Shown here: positions 22,594 to 34,374 of the stretch, piece by piece | Numbering within the stretch: position 1 is the first letter of the stretch | Layout of the letters: each line of letters starts with the position of its first letter | DNA from: Anastatus disparis | Lineage: Eukaryota; Arthropoda; Insecta; Hymenoptera; Eupelmidae | NCBI GenBank assembly: GCA_017163975.1 | Contig: JAFFSR010000264.1 | Location: forward strand, 2,418,001-2,482,000 | DNA length: 64,000 nt | Reading direction: 5' to 3' | Position numbers and translations under genes: made by a program | Notes under the pieces: model-generated | The model's database searches: none | The model's input: the letters and a program-made list of their open reading frames with translations, nothing else | What the model was told of the DNA's origin: nothing

Positions 22594-22911
22594 CTACTGA
22601 CGAGGTGGGTAATATGGACAGTATGGATACATATCTGAAGTGGTGTGGTTATGAGATAGAATTTGCGAAGTTGAGGGATGATGGGTTTGTATCTGAAGAA
22701 AAGTGGCATATTGGTGAATGGAATGGTTAGAATTACGAGGAGCAGAATGATGGGTAGGATGACGAGTAGCATATGCAGGAGTAGGGTGAGAATGAATAGA
22801 ACGTTGATTCGTAAGAGAATTATATATAGGAAGTTGCGGAGGAAAGGATTGAAGGAGCATAGAAAGTCGAAGCGGTGCAATGCGAAGCGACTTGATCGAC
22901 GGCAAGTACAT
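22594..22911 (-). other. Possible His/Pro/Ser/Thr-rich exon
   Basis: The minus-strand frame reads as low-complexity protein (SIHSHPTPAYATRHPTHHSA, ending YPYCPYYPPRQ). Its codon mix differs from the AT-rich flanks. It follows a plausible donor (CATATCAAGTAAAAT) of the exon at 22920-23180. It may be a second exon of that gene, or a chance open frame. No domain is recognised. Confidence 0.3.
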
Positions 22912-22919
22912 TCCCTATT

Positions 22920-23180
22920 TTACTTGATATGTCTTGAAAATGCTGAAAGTACAAAAAATATGATATTGAAAATTTCCTTGCAATATGGTTTTTTCATAAA
23001 CTGTGTTTGATATGTTTTGTTGTTTTTTTCATATCTTAGCCATTTACTTGGAACTATATCAATTTGCTCGACAGCTCTTTTTCTTCCTCTATGAATGAAT
23101 TCTACCAAATAATATCCATCCAAACGGTATTGTATTTCTTCAGATTCGTTATCAAATTGATCAGACATCTTTTCAAACAT
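22920..23180 (-). CDS. N-terminal exon of a DUF4806-like gene (partial)
   Basis: The frame begins MSDQFDNESEEIQYRLD, then GYYLVEFIHRGRKRAVEQID and IVPSKWLRYEKNNKTY, then FMKKPYCKE. The pattern YYLVEF...VPSKWL...PY is the N-terminal signature of the multi-copy insect genes that continue with a WP..(V/I).(I/G)KG.A..Y..A segment. Exactly such a segment occurs 7 kb away on the same strand (15690-14009). The two could be one gene with a TE-filled intron, or two copies. Molecular function is unknown. Start ATG at 23165 or 23180. Confidence 0.5.
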   Translation of the reverse strand: MFEKMSDQFDNESEEIQYRLDGYYLVEFIHRGRKRAVEQIDIVPSKWLRYEKNNKTYQTQFMKKPYCKEIFNIIFFVLSAFSRHIK

Positions 23181-23280
23181 GAAAAAATAATAAATTTAAA
23201 AATGAATTAAATATACTGCAAAAAATAAAAAATTATAAGAAAAACTTTTCTTAAGAATACGGCCTACAAGGACATAAACA

Positions 23281-24220
23281 TATATGGGGAAATCCATGAA
23301 GTTGTTACTTTTTGTTTAAAAAAATTTTTTTTTTATAAATTGTGGCTCGCTGTATTTAAAGTTTTTTCACGTTAATACATGTATAAAGAACCATATTTTA
23401 CCATCGCAAACAACTTTTAATAAGTGTTCATGAAGTTCTACTTAATTAAATAAAAATACCGATAATAAAATAGCTTATTCTAATTTAATCGATTTAGTAA
23501 AAGAATCCGATAAAAACGTGTGTAATTTTAAGAAATAAAAAGGTTATTGTTATATAATATTTCTTGAACATAAACTTAAAAGTTTCTCTATGTATATAAG
23601 TGTTACAACAATGTTTGTGGATGTGCCAGTAAAAAGTAAGAAATTTGGATATACGTTTCGCAAGATGCATTGTTATACTCTGAATTATAAATATTTCATT
23701 TTTGGTGGCACGCTACTTTACTTTAGCTTGATTTTTTTATTATTAAAAAAGCAATCATTTTGAGCTTGGAATTTTATATTTCAAAGCTTGATCAAATACC
23801 AGCAATTAAAAAAGTACAAAAATAAGAAATTTTTAAAAAAGTTACGACATAAATGCTACTAACAGTTATTTATTCCAGATCAGTGGCACGTTCTTGAAAT
23901 TCTAAAATAATTTAAATTTTTATATCATCTTCCATTACCCGGAGTCTCAAAGTCTCGTTTCTAACGATCAAAAAGTTATACGAAAAAAAAATTTATAATT
24001 TTGACGAGTGACACACAAAAATTTTTATTTTCGTCATTTTTCCCCTTTAAATGTTGAATCATTAATCTTGTTATTTGAAAATTCCATATATTTCACATTA
24101 AACATATTGTTAATTTAATATTTTATGAAAATAAGCTAAAATAATAATATAAATTTTTGCTGTAAAGGTTATAAAGAGGAGTGACAAGAAAATTAACAAC
24201 TTCGTGGATTTCCCCATATA
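23281..24220. mobile_element. Non-autonomous element with ~25-bp inverted ends
   Basis: TATATGGGGAAATCCATGAA (then GTTGTTA) at 23281 pairs with TAACAAC-TTCGTGGATTTCCCCATATA at the other end. TA at each edge could be a TA duplication, which would suggest a Tc1/mariner-derived MITE. About 940 bp, no coding. Confidence 0.7.
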
Positions 24221-24236
24221 TATATTAAAAATTAAA

Positions 24237-25386
24237 ACAAGGACACAGACACAGACAAGGACGCAGACATAGACAAGGATACAGAAACAGACACAAACAC
24301 AGACACTGACACAGACACCGACAAGGACACATACACAAACAAGGACACACTAACAGACACAGACACAGACAAGGACGCAGATACAGATACAGACAAATAA
24401 ACAAACACAGACACTGACACAGACACCGACAAGGACACAGACAAGGACACGCACACAAACAAAGACACACTAACGGACACAGACAAGGACACAGAAACAG
24501 ACAAGGACACAGACACATACACTGACACAGACATCGATAAGGACACAGACACAAACACAAACAAGGACACACACACAAACAAAGATACACAAACAGACAC
24601 AGACTAAGACACAGACAAGGACACAGACACAGACAAATACACAAACACAGACAAGAACACAGATTCAGACAAGAACACAAACACAAACAAGGAAACAGAC
24701 AAGGACACAGACACAGACAAGGACACAGACACAGACACAGAAAAGGACGCAGACACAGACAAGTATACAGAAACAGACTCAGACACAGACACAAACACAA
24801 ACAAGGACACAGACACAAACACTGACACAGACAACGCCAAGGACACAGACAAGGACACACACACAAACAAGGACATGCAAACAGACACAGACAAGGACAC
24901 AGACAATGACACTGATACAGACACTACAAGGACACACAAACAGACATAGACATAGACACTGACAAGGATACAGACACAGACACGGACAAGGACACAGACA
25001 CAAACACTGACACAGACACCGACAAGGACACAGACACAGACAAGGACACACACACACAAACAAGGACACACAAACAGACAGAAACAAGGACACAGACACT
25101 GACACAGACACTACAAGGACACACAAACAGACAAGGACACAGACACAGACACAAACACTGACACAGACAAGGACACAGACACAAACACTGACACAGACAA
25201 TGACAAGGACACAGACACAGGCACAGATAAGAACACAGACAATGACAAGGACACAGACACAGACACAGATAAGAACACAGACATAGACACAGACACAGAT
25301 AAGAACACAGACAATGACAAGGACACAGACAAAGACACAGATAAGAACACAGACATAGACATAGACAAACATAGACAAACTTTATT
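24237..25386 (+). repeat. 1.1-kb GACACA minisatellite continuous with a LINE 3' tail
   Basis: Imperfect repetition of GACACAGACACAGACAAGGA-like units, with longer-period variants such as ACACTACAAGGACACACAAA (near 24931 and 25108). The high end passes directly into the LINE 3' end (AATAAAGTTTGTCTATG on the minus strand). Four or more overlapping Cys/Leu or Ser/Val repeat frames across it are artefacts. Confidence 0.9.
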
Positions 25387-25727
25387 TGGCCTTGGGGTAA
25401 ACACCCTGTCTGGCACAATAAGAAAATACAACGACGAATAACAATAATTATATTTCAAATTAATATTTCAAATCAATTAACAATGAAAGCAAAAAATAAT
25501 AGTAAGAATAGTGTAGATTAACAAGTGAGTATAGTATGCTCGTAAAGTTTTTAAATTCAAGTGTTTACAGGTAGCTAACATAAGTTTTAATTCTAGTTAA
25601 AATTAAAATTAAGTAATTTCACACAGAAGTATATTAGGACAAAAATGCGTATAGTTAGTAAATCACAAGACGCTATGCCATTAATAGTGACCAGCTGATA
25701 AGATCAGCCAGCACCCATCTTGTGCTG

Positions 25728-26400
25728 CTACGATTCACACTCACTCAATAGAAGTCTTTCATACAAATAACGTTTGAAAGTGAGAAAATCTTCAGAAGTA
25801 AAAGACTCCAATGAAGAGAGTTCTTTGTTGAAGTAGTCAGCCGCAAAATAGACAAAAGAATGCTGCATAGCAGCCGTGCGAACGTTAGGACAAATAAATA
25901 ATCTCGGTGGTAACCTAGCAGAGGAACGCACAGACGCATTAATGTGTTGCCTTACAAACCTAGTAGCTAAGTATGATGGGTTACCATGAGCAAGCACGTT
26001 AAATGCCAAGGAGATTTTCAAGTATAGGCGTCTATTTTGAACCGAAAGCCAACGATATTGAAGGCGGAAAGGCGTTACTCTTTTACGGCTGCCCATGTGG
26101 CCATGAACAAAACGAATGCAAGCATTAAAGGCTCTATGCAGACGCAAGTTTAGTGTTTATGGAATATCATCATAAGTGACTGCTGCATAATCAAAATGCG
26201 GAAAAATAAGGGACTCGACGCGCTGTTTCCTAGTATCCTGAGACAAAGCATGTTTATAAAATTTCAGCGACCGTAAAGTAGCATGTACCTTACGAATCGT
26301 CGCAGAGACTTGCTTATTTCAGTCAAGAGTGGAAGATATCCATACACCAAGATTTTTCACTACCGAAGAATAGGGAACAATGGTATCACCAACCAGAAAC
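25728..26400 (-). pseudogene. LINE ORF2 C-terminal (post-RT) region
   Basis: Starting at 26390 the minus strand reads LVGDTIVPYSSVVKNLGVWI, then a Trp-position stop, then ATIRKVHATLRSLKFYKHAL, SLIFPHFDYAAVTYDD, a stop, and LRLHRAFNACIRFVHGHM. It continues with YRWLSVQNRRLYLK, HGNPSYLATRF and CPNVRTAAMQHSF. This is the standard region following the LINE reverse transcriptase (V.NLGV.I...L.W; R...LI.PH.DY; LQ...N.CIRFI; SF...WN). At least two nonsense codons are present. The catalytic RT lies upstream and is missing. Confidence 0.88.
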
Positions 26401-26482
26401 ATAGACACCGACACAGACACTACAAAGACACCGACACAGACACTACAAAGACACTTGTAGTGTCTGTGTCAGTGTCTGTGTT
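26400..26482. repeat. Head-to-head GACACA microsatellite replacing the LINE RT core
   Basis: On the plus strand GACACAGACACTACAAAGACAC is followed at once by the complementary TTGTAGTGTCTGTGTC, so the block folds on itself. Endonuclease coding stops at one side and post-RT coding starts at the other. Confidence 0.85.
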
Positions 26483-26484
26483 TA

Positions 26485-27236
26485 ATAAAAATTCATGCCC
26501 TATAACAGTGTCTTGTGCCATGTTAGAAATGTCTATATTAAAATCACCAACAATTATATGATTTCTGATGTTCTGGTTATTAGCAATAAATTTTTTTACA
26601 CTTAAAACAAATTCTGTTTTAGGAATATCATGACTTCTATATGCTGCAGAGACCATAATACTTTCATCATTTTCCAAAATGACATTGGTACACAAAAATC
26701 TTAATCTATCAACTATCACAATTTCTGTATTCTCATGTATATCATCTTTTATAAAGATTATTACACCATCAGCTATGTTTATCTTACTTTCATTATAATA
26801 AATTTTATATCCAGGCAATAGATAATAGCCCACACAATCCACCTTCCAAGACTCCGGGCATGCTATAACCCTAGGCTTAACAGACAATCTCTCAACAAAA
26901 ACTTCAAGCTTATTAAAATTGGAATTAATACTTCTTATGTTTACACAAAGTATTACATTATTATTATCCAACATTTCATTACTAAGTAACTGCACATTAT
27001 CAAATTCATATTCCTGTCTAATGTATTCATCTACATTACTTCCTTGATTCATGTTTTTTGATTCTCTGTTTTGTTACTTTTTTTTTATCACTTATCTGTT
27101 CCAATGATAACGTAGATGCAGTCAATGAGTTTGATATTGTTGAGTGTTTTGTAAAACCTTCCTTACCGATATATCTCGGGATAAACGGTCTCACAAGATA
27201 ATCTGTCATACCTATAGATTTGTTTATCTTTGCCAT
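26485..27236 (-). pseudogene. LINE ORF2 N-terminal AP-endonuclease region
   Basis: ATG at 27236 directly follows the ORF1 stop (TAG then ATG). The first ~60 codons are followed by a frameshift near 27045. Then comes the endonuclease: NVILCVNIRSINSNFNKLEV, VIACPESWK (the catalytic Glu of the usual ETW/ESW), GYKIYYNE, and IIVGDFNIDI with the catalytic Asp/Asn. The domain nicks target DNA to prime reverse transcription. It ends abruptly (GHEFLLN) at the microsatellite before the last SDH-type motif. Confidence 0.85.
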
Positions 27237-28473
27237 CTAAATTTTACATTTTTCACTATCATTTGCCGCGTGGTTAACCTCAAAATTTGTACTGAACTTA
27301 CTATTGCTAAATAAGCAATTTATACATGTTAATGATTGAGCTTTACATTGACTAGATCTATGTGGACCGGCACATTTAAGACACATCGTCTCATTTCTGC
27401 AAGTTGATCCCTTATGACCACATCTTCCACAGTTATAACAAGGCTTGACATCTAGGATATCATACACCCTGCAATTTTGATAACCAACAAATAATCTATT
27501 TTTATTATCTCTTATATGCTTATATAAATTAACTGGCACTTCCATAATAACAGTTTGAAACTTATTATCATCACTCATATAAGAACCCAATATTACTCCT
27601 TTTTCTTCAAAATCTTTAAAATTTCTTGTATTTATATCATCTTGTAAAACTTGTTCACTCATTCCTTCATAATTATCAATGCCTACGATTTTTATTTTTG
27701 GTTTTGCTATACTTTCTTTTTCAATCTTACATACTTTTGCCAATTTGTTGTTCAAGATATTTACTGCTTTATCAGTACTTTCTTCACTTAAGCAATTGAC
27801 CACTATCTCTTTTTCATCTCTTACATTCACACTTTTTGTCTGGATTGTCTTATCTTTGATTAAATAATGAGAAACATATTTATTTATCTCAACAAGATCT
27901 TCCTTACAATCTTTGTTTCTTTTAATTATTATTTTAGGTACCCTTTTATTTTGAACTTTAGGTGTTGTTACTACTTCTGCATAACTTTTCTTGTCTTGTA
28001 TCTTATCCTCTTTTTGTCTTTCAATAGTAAGCATCTCTCTCAGTAATACATTTTTTTCTTGAACTTCTTTATTCAAATCTCTTAATAAAGTTTTTCTATT
28101 CTTAGTGTCTCCAATTCAATCCTGTCCTCATATATTGTCTCATCCTGACTATTTTTTTTTCTTTATCTATCTCTTCAAGTATTTATTTTTTTATTTTATC
28201 TTTATTTTCACTTCTTATTTGTGCTATTAACAATTTAGCATCATCATTCAATATTTTTTCATCAACTTTTGAGGTTAGGTTAACATGTTCATGTTCCGGA
28301 CAAATTACTAATGTTTCACCAAGGAATCTTGTGCCTTTTATTTTTAAAAAATCACTAACATGGTATACATTTTCACATAATATACAAATCACTGTTGCTA
28401 CTCTTATAGTAGGGTGACACTTATAAAATTTATTTGACAGCTTATCAGGCGGAACTCTGCCGGCTCCCGCCAT
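27237..28473 (-). pseudogene. LINE ORF1, gag-like zinc-finger protein, frameshifted
   Basis: The first part (28473-28183) holds a PHD-like Cys/His cluster: KCHPTIRVATVICILC, VYHVSD and VICPEHEH. After one or more frameshifts at 28190-28080 an intact frame (28076-27237) has a basic region, an alpha/beta segment, and three CCHC knuckles (CYNCGRCGHKGSTC; CLKCAGPHRSSQC; CINC...). The protein would bind the element's RNA. The three-knuckle end and the adjoining ORF2 are typical of insect Jockey/CR1-group LINEs. Confidence 0.88.
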
Positions 28474-28500
28474 CTTTAATTACTGTATAATTAACAATAA

Positions 28501-30320
28501 TATATTTGAGCTTAATTTATTAAGTTGTATTTAATCTTCTGATATTATTTACAATTAATAATAATTACTTGTTAGTATATCAGTAAAATGGACAAAGGTT
28601 GTAATAAACAATACAAACTTTATAGGTTATAATTTATGTCAAAAAAAAATTTTATATTAATGTAAAACCATTAGTATTGTTTAATATTAATTGTAGTTAC
28701 ACTCACATAAAACATCAATTAATTAAGAACTTGAGGTATCAGGCCCAAATTTAAGTTTGAAATAAAAACTAAATTTTAATGTCATGATAATTTTTTTTAT
28801 TATATTATTCAAAAAAAGTTTTTTGACCTTAGATATATAAAATACAAGAATTTGTTTTACGAATAATTTTGAGTAATCTCATCAAATAATTGGAATCCTT
28901 TCCTTTATTCGAACTCTTGATTTTGGTTGTCACTGTTAATTTAGTTCAACGTTTACTAAAACTTATCAAAATTCCATTACTGGTATTTTATGAAAATGTG
29001 TAAATAGGAGATTCCTGCAAATTTTGAAGTCAATTTGTTGAAAATTAACTGAGAAAGCTTACGACAACCACCAAATTGAAAAAAATCAAGTTTTTGATTA
29101 AACAAAAGGATTTTAAACATCCGATGAGGTGATTTAAAATTATTTATAGTCTTTATAAATAAGTTTAGAATATACTGTTATAATTTTAATACAGATCCAT
29201 ATAATGTGGGTTGTATTGTAACTTCACTTTAAAAAAGTTGGTGGCAAGTTTTATTTTTATTATATTATAATCTCTTTATTTCTCCTTAACCTAATTTACA
29301 TTTGTTGTTGTATCAACGTGACCAAAGTACATAAAAAATACATACATAATACTTAAAAATATCAACAAAATAAAACCTTTTTTTTTATGATCCTAAATAA
29401 CAAAACTTGACTTTTTATTAATATCTCTTTTTCAAACTGATACAATGTCTAAAATAACTTGTTTCTTAAATATTAATCATTGAATTTTAACTGAACAATT
29501 GGTAATACTTTTATTAAGATAATAATAAACTTACATACGTGAACTGAAGCAAGTATATTTTATTCAGATTTAGTTTTTGAAATATTTTATTTTTCTCAGC
29601 TAAACATCTAATTTAATATTTATGCGAATATTAAAAAGTAATTTTTGTCTCTAGGTAACAAAGACGTTATTGTTTTTCTTGTTTGCCTTGAATTCTAAGA
29701 CTACTATTACGTAGAAGAAAGGATGCAAACCACATTTATGGCTCTTCACCTTAAGACATACAGATTTATGTAATTTTAATGTACAGGTATTGTTTGTTTT
29801 AAAATTAATTTACTTTGCCACTGAAATTTCCATTAACATTGGAATTTTTTTAAATTTATTTTGAAAACTTTAACTTTTAGTTTATGTATCTTAAGGGTAA
29901 TTTTTTTCAGTCAGTCAGTATAAGATAAACTTACACTAGTAGAATTTCCGTAACTTAATAAAATCTTAATCATTATATCCATGCTAATACAAAATAATGT
30001 TAATTAATACTGAAACTAAAATTAATTCTTATATTATAGGAAAAACGAATTTGGAGAAATAGCTGAGCAGCCAAAATTATAATAAGGAAAAAGCAACAAT
30101 AACGAGAAAACTGTAATAATACATACATCAAATTAAAAAAATAAGTGGATTATGTATATAATGGCTTTGAATGTATTGAATAGTGCGTTAATTTTGTGAG
30201 ATTTATACCAAGGTGCTGTATAGTATAAGTTTCGTATCTTCAAGAGTAAATAAATCAATTAAATTAATTTGCAGTGCAATTTAATTTTTGAATGATATCA
30301 AATTATAAATGAATTTCTCT
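28501..30320. other. AT-rich intergenic DNA with a weak decayed inverted repeat
   Basis: 28876-29130 shows poorly matched inverted blocks around CTTGATTTT..TTGGTTGTC, perhaps a very old MITE. No gene is recognised in the remainder. Confidence 0.4.
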
Positions 30321-30573
30321 GCGTTTTTTAACAAAAAAATGACGTTTATTATTTTTCATTTTTTACCTATAACACGTACAACATAATCCATGCGTAAGGT
30401 TATTCAAAATCATCTGAAAAATCTATAAAAAATTTTTCAGCCTGAAATATTAAAAATTGTGAGACTAGTTCCATTTTAACTACTGCTTGGTTTACTGGTA
30501 AATGAGGCAGCAGCTGTAGGTGCTATGGGTTAAAAATTAAAAATAAAAAACGTCATTTTTTTGTTGAAAAACA
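30321..30573. repeat. Inverted repeat, MITE-like
   Basis: GCGTTTTTTAACAAAAAAAT (then GACGTTTATTATTTTTCATTT) at 30321 pairs with AAAAATAAAAAACGTCATTT..TTGTTGAAAAACAC ending 30573. About 45-bp arms, with ACCTATAACAC/GGTGCTATGGGT just inside. Confidence 0.65.
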
Positions 30574-30598
30574 CAGTTTCACTTGTGTCTCCCCTTAA

Positions 30599-30803
30599 GG
30601 TGACTTCGGAGTTTAGGTTAGGTTTCATTTCGTAGTTTACAAATCACACTTTTAATATATAAAATTTTTTAGATTTTTTAATCTTCCACCATTTTTTGGA
30701 ACCCGTAGAATGGTGGAAAATTTAAAAATCCAAAAAATTTTATAAACCAAAAGCGTAATTTGTAAACTATGAAATGAAATTTAACCAAACTTCCGTAGTC
30801 GCC
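30599..30803. mobile_element. Palindromic MITE with TTAA target duplication
   Basis: TTAA lies at 30595-30598 and 30804-30807. The arms start GGTGACTTCGGAGTTTAGGT and end with the diverged complement (AACTTCCGTAGTCGCC). Pairing runs almost to the centre at ATTTTTTGGAACCCGTAGAAT. It resembles 4705-5219 only in the duplication and the leading GG. Confidence 0.85.
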
Positions 30804-30829
30804 TTAACACGAAACCTAAGCCGTGCTGT

Positions 30830-31960
30830 GCTCATTAGAGGATTTCGCCACGTGGTCTTATAATACGTTAGACTAAGTTCGCAATTGATAGCGCGTAACA
30901 TTGTCTTAATTAAAAGTCGTGAGTTTATATCGTCTAGCATATTATATTATGTTTGCAAGTTGCCACTCTCAGAAATTCTTTCTGTAGAGTTTTACTTGAC
31001 CGCTTTTCGCGCGTCTTAGCGGTCAGCCATTAACTACCAGCAAATACGTTGATCGGCGTGTATAGGATTCCACCGATCCAGGCAACCACGTTGGCAGAGC
31101 TCAGCGGAATTCAAGGATCGGGAAGAGACGTATTCCTCCGATCTAGTTCAGAGCATTTATGTATTGGCTACGTACAGGGGAGAAGCTACAATAACGGGCG
31201 AGCGTCGTCTACGTGCACGTAGGTAATTAGTGTAAGCTGGCCAGTGTGTTATTGTAAGTATATTTATACTGTGCGATATCCAAGTGTTTCTTCCTCGAGA
31301 GATACTTGTTCAGGTATATTGTTTTTTCGGTTATATAACCGATCAGCGTCATAAGCGAGTTCGATTTAGTTCGCGACGCGCCCTCCCATTTCTCCCACTC
31401 TCTCATTTGACACGTACATTACTTTTCTTGTATTGTTCAATTTCATTTTCGTTTGATTCATATTTTATCTTTGTATTTATATTTTTCTTATAATAAATTA
31501 ATTTTGTTTTTTATTAAAACGTGCTTTCAATTAATTTATATTGCCTGACTATATATAACATAAAATATATTTCCCGTTGCTTACTCCGACGCCTCCGCGG
31601 TCCTTGTGAGCAGTCATAAATTGTTTAGTTACGTAATATCATATAATTTAATATAACGTATTTTGGAACCTGCCTCACGAAGGAAAACTGCGCTACCGGC
31701 AACACATCTCTCGATCAGGTAAGAGAGAAAGAGAGACGCAGTGTGTGCAGCAAGCGACAAGTATATCTCATAAGATTCTGTCGTTTATCAATAGGATTGA
31801 TTAGCTAGCACAATCAGAGTTTGTTGCGTAATATTTAGTAAAATTCTTACAATTTTCAGCAACTCAGCATATATTAAAGGTTATAGACTTAATTATAATT
31901 CATATTAAATTAAAAGCTAATTCTCTTTTTTGTAACGGACAAAATAACCGTTACAGTATA
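30830..31960. other. GC-richer unassigned island, possible solo LTR remnant
   Basis: Less AT-rich than its flanks, with no long reading frame. It has TATA-like and AATAAA-like words (CTTATAATAAATTAATT near 31490) and ends near TGTAACGG...CCGTTACA (31932-31957). The content could be an LTR, a promoter with 5' UTR or non-coding RNA. I found no second copy or target duplication, so the identity is open. Confidence 0.3.
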
Positions 31961-32536
31961 TTGTATGTTTGTTGAAAATCAAGTTATACCATTTTAGAAA
32001 TTTCATTTGGTTCGTATAACAATTTCAATTACATTAGCTTCTAATAAAACTGAAAAAAACTATTATAAAAAATCTTATTCATTTCTTTAATAGAAGAGAT
32101 TTGTATATAAATAAATACATCAAGATATTTCATTGGTCTATGACACTGGGGCTTTTTTTAAAAAGTTTCAGTGCAGTCTTATATAAGCATATTACTCAGT
32201 CCTTTGATAGATTACATATAGCCTCAAGTAACTCAAAATTAATTTAAAATGAGCAGTAATAAAAAAGAACACAATTTTACTATTCAATCATGTGATTTTG
32301 CATTTCTAGACATAGTAAAAAATAATTTTCTATTGATTTAAAAAAAAATATTTCATAATTATGATGTTTAATGTTCAATAACTATTAAATACTTCGATTT
32401 TGAACTATTAAATACTTTAATCTAAAAAATTGGGTGTATTAGATATCAAATAAAATATATTTCCAAAAAAAAACAAAAATATTTGTTTTTAAATCTATCA
32501 CCATAGATTAATTAACTTCACATAATTTATGAAGCA

Positions 32537-33960
32537 TTATAATTCTTCATCTGCAAGTAATTCTGATGGAGAACCTAATGTTAATACTTCTTCAAGCATT
32601 GTTACATATAAATATTTCAATAGCGGCAAATTAGATTGACTTAAACAATCGATGATCATGTCGGAAGAAACTAAGACACCCTCAGACACTTTAAACAAGG
32701 ATATTTCTAAAGAAAAGTAAAATCACGGATATAATTACTTTTTTCAATAAACATATTTTGTTTTAAAAGTCAAATAAAAACTTACGTTTTTCATTTAGAT
32801 CTTCAGATTTAGAATTATTATCACTTTTACCATCTTCTTCAATATCAATATCTATAGGTTCTGGTGATAAACTTGGCATGTTCAATGTTTTTGATGCATT
32901 TAAATCATTTTCAGCAGCTTTTTCATTATTTCTTAGTCTTCCTAATTTTTTAAATACAACTGATGATTTATTTGATCGTGATTGTAGTTTATTGCTATAA
33001 ATCTCACTTTTCATGGGAGATTTGCTTTGACATGGAGAATTATCACTGGTTTTATTATTTGGTAAACGAAGTGGCAACTTACTTTTAGGTCCATCTGGAG
33101 ATAAATTTTTTGGTGATTTTAATTTAGTGAATTGTTTATTTTTTAAATCATGATCAGGTGTTGAAACATCTGAAGGACTATTTTCATTATTAGCATCAGA
33201 ATTTGTTCCCTCTGCTGCAGTATGTTTTTCAAGCCAACTTATTACTTTTTCATTAATTTGTTTCTTCTTTATTAAACTAAGTCGCTTGTTGGTTTGAGAA
33301 TGAATTTTTGATTTTATTGATCTTTTACTTATAGCTGAAGCAGTGCCTCTTAAAATAGCTGAAGCTTGATCAATTTTGGAAGTACTAGGAGTGGCAGGAG
33401 GAATAATAAATTCTTTTGTATTTCTCACTTTTTTACAAGGCTCAAAAACTGAAATTAAAAATTTTATATTATCATACTTTGAATACTAATTTCTATCAAT
33501 TTCATAATCATATTATAAAAATTTAAAAGCAGTTGCAAATTAAGATAAAAAATAAACTATTATTAAAAAATATTAATTTGTAATTGATAAGTTGACAGAA
33601 TTTTATAGAATAAGTTAAATTAATTTCAATATTATTTGATTTTATATCACCATTGACTTGTAAAAGTTGATTGAACTTGAACTTGATTAATTTTAGATTT
33701 TATAAATAAATCTTATAAAAAAAAAAAATATCTAACTTACCAACAATTCCAGAGTCAGACTTAATTGCTGCAAGTGAAGCCTCAAATTTTTACAATACTT
33801 GCTTGTAGAAATTCATTGTTTTCTTTAGAAATTGTTTTTTTTTTTTGAATTTTTTTATTACATAACGGAGAAGTTGCTGGTTCATTATTAGTAATTTGCA
33901 AAATACATTTTTCACAAAATTTATGCCCACATTCAATTGTTACAGGTTCAGTAAAAAAAT
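32537..33960 (-). pseudogene. BRCA1-like RING-finger gene remnant, three exons
   Basis: Three minus-strand exons join in phase: 33960-33741, 33448-32786 and 32706-32537, all with GT-AG introns. Exon A holds the back half of a RING: FFTEPVTIECGHKFCEKCIL, then SPLCNKK, then a helix with DSGIV. BRCA1 proteins show the same order (EPV...C.H.FC..C...CPLC...Q...D.G). One zinc Cys is lost (SPLC for CPLC), and a 1-bp slip in an A-run near 33800 breaks the frame. The leading CxxC exon was not found upstream. Exon B is Ser/Lys/Asn-rich and basic (ISWLEKHTAAEG; acidic DIDIEEDGKSD). Exon C ends ELLADEEL. BRCT domains are absent. It may be a truncated duplicate of a host E3-ligase gene; if the slip is a sequencing error it could encode a short protein. 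Confidence 0.6.
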
Positions 33961-34297
33961 CTAAATTGTAAATAAATAAAAAGTTTAATTTTTAAAATAA
34001 ATAAAATTGAAAGTTAATTAAAACTAAATATTAGCTGATTGTTATTTTAGTAGAGTTAAATTGCGATTAAATCCATTTTAATAAAACAAAATTAATGTTC
34101 TTCAACCAAAGTTATTAACAACATTTTTCATACAATTGAATTTATCATAACAGGTAAAAAATAAGTACATGTTCTAAATATCCAAAATGAACTATTAAAA
34201 CTCTAAATTTGAAAAAATGTTGGATATAATTAATATTTTATTACATAATTTTTAATTTTTATTAACTACAAATAAATATTGATTCTATTCGTACAAT
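33961..34297. other. AT-rich spacer
   Basis: Searched for the missing first RING exon (CxxC); none recognised. Confidence 0.45.

Positions 34298-34373
<76 letters not shown>
34298..34373. repeat. (TA)n microsatellite
   Basis: Uninterrupted TA run of about 75 bp directly before the LTR-like module. Confidence 0.95.

Positions 34374-34374
<1 letters not shown>

Larger units (their letters stand above)
25387..28500 (-). mobile_element. LINE (non-LTR retrotransposon), rearranged, minus strand
   Basis: Read on the minus strand in order: ORF1 with PHD-like and CCHC zinc fingers (28473-27237), ORF2 with an AP endonuclease (27236-26485), a GACACA block where the reverse transcriptase should be (26482-26400), the post-RT domain (26400-25728), then a 3' UTR with AATAAA merging into a microsatellite. 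This order fits a Jockey/CR1-group LINE. The RT core (YADD region) is absent. Several frameshifts show it is dead. Confidence 0.85.

Noticed and set aside
22678..23010. Arg/Met-rich plus-strand frame
   Set aside because: Antisense to the DUF4806-like N-terminal exon and the His/Pro-rich frame; no domain.
24225..25458. Several long Cys/Leu- or Ser/Val-repeat reading frames
   Set aside because: They arise from the GACACA minisatellite in all frames; repeats without stop codons are open by composition.
30830..31960. Definite solo LTR
   Set aside because: Composition and motifs hint at one, but no clear TG...CA ends, second copy or target duplication; kept only as an unassigned island.
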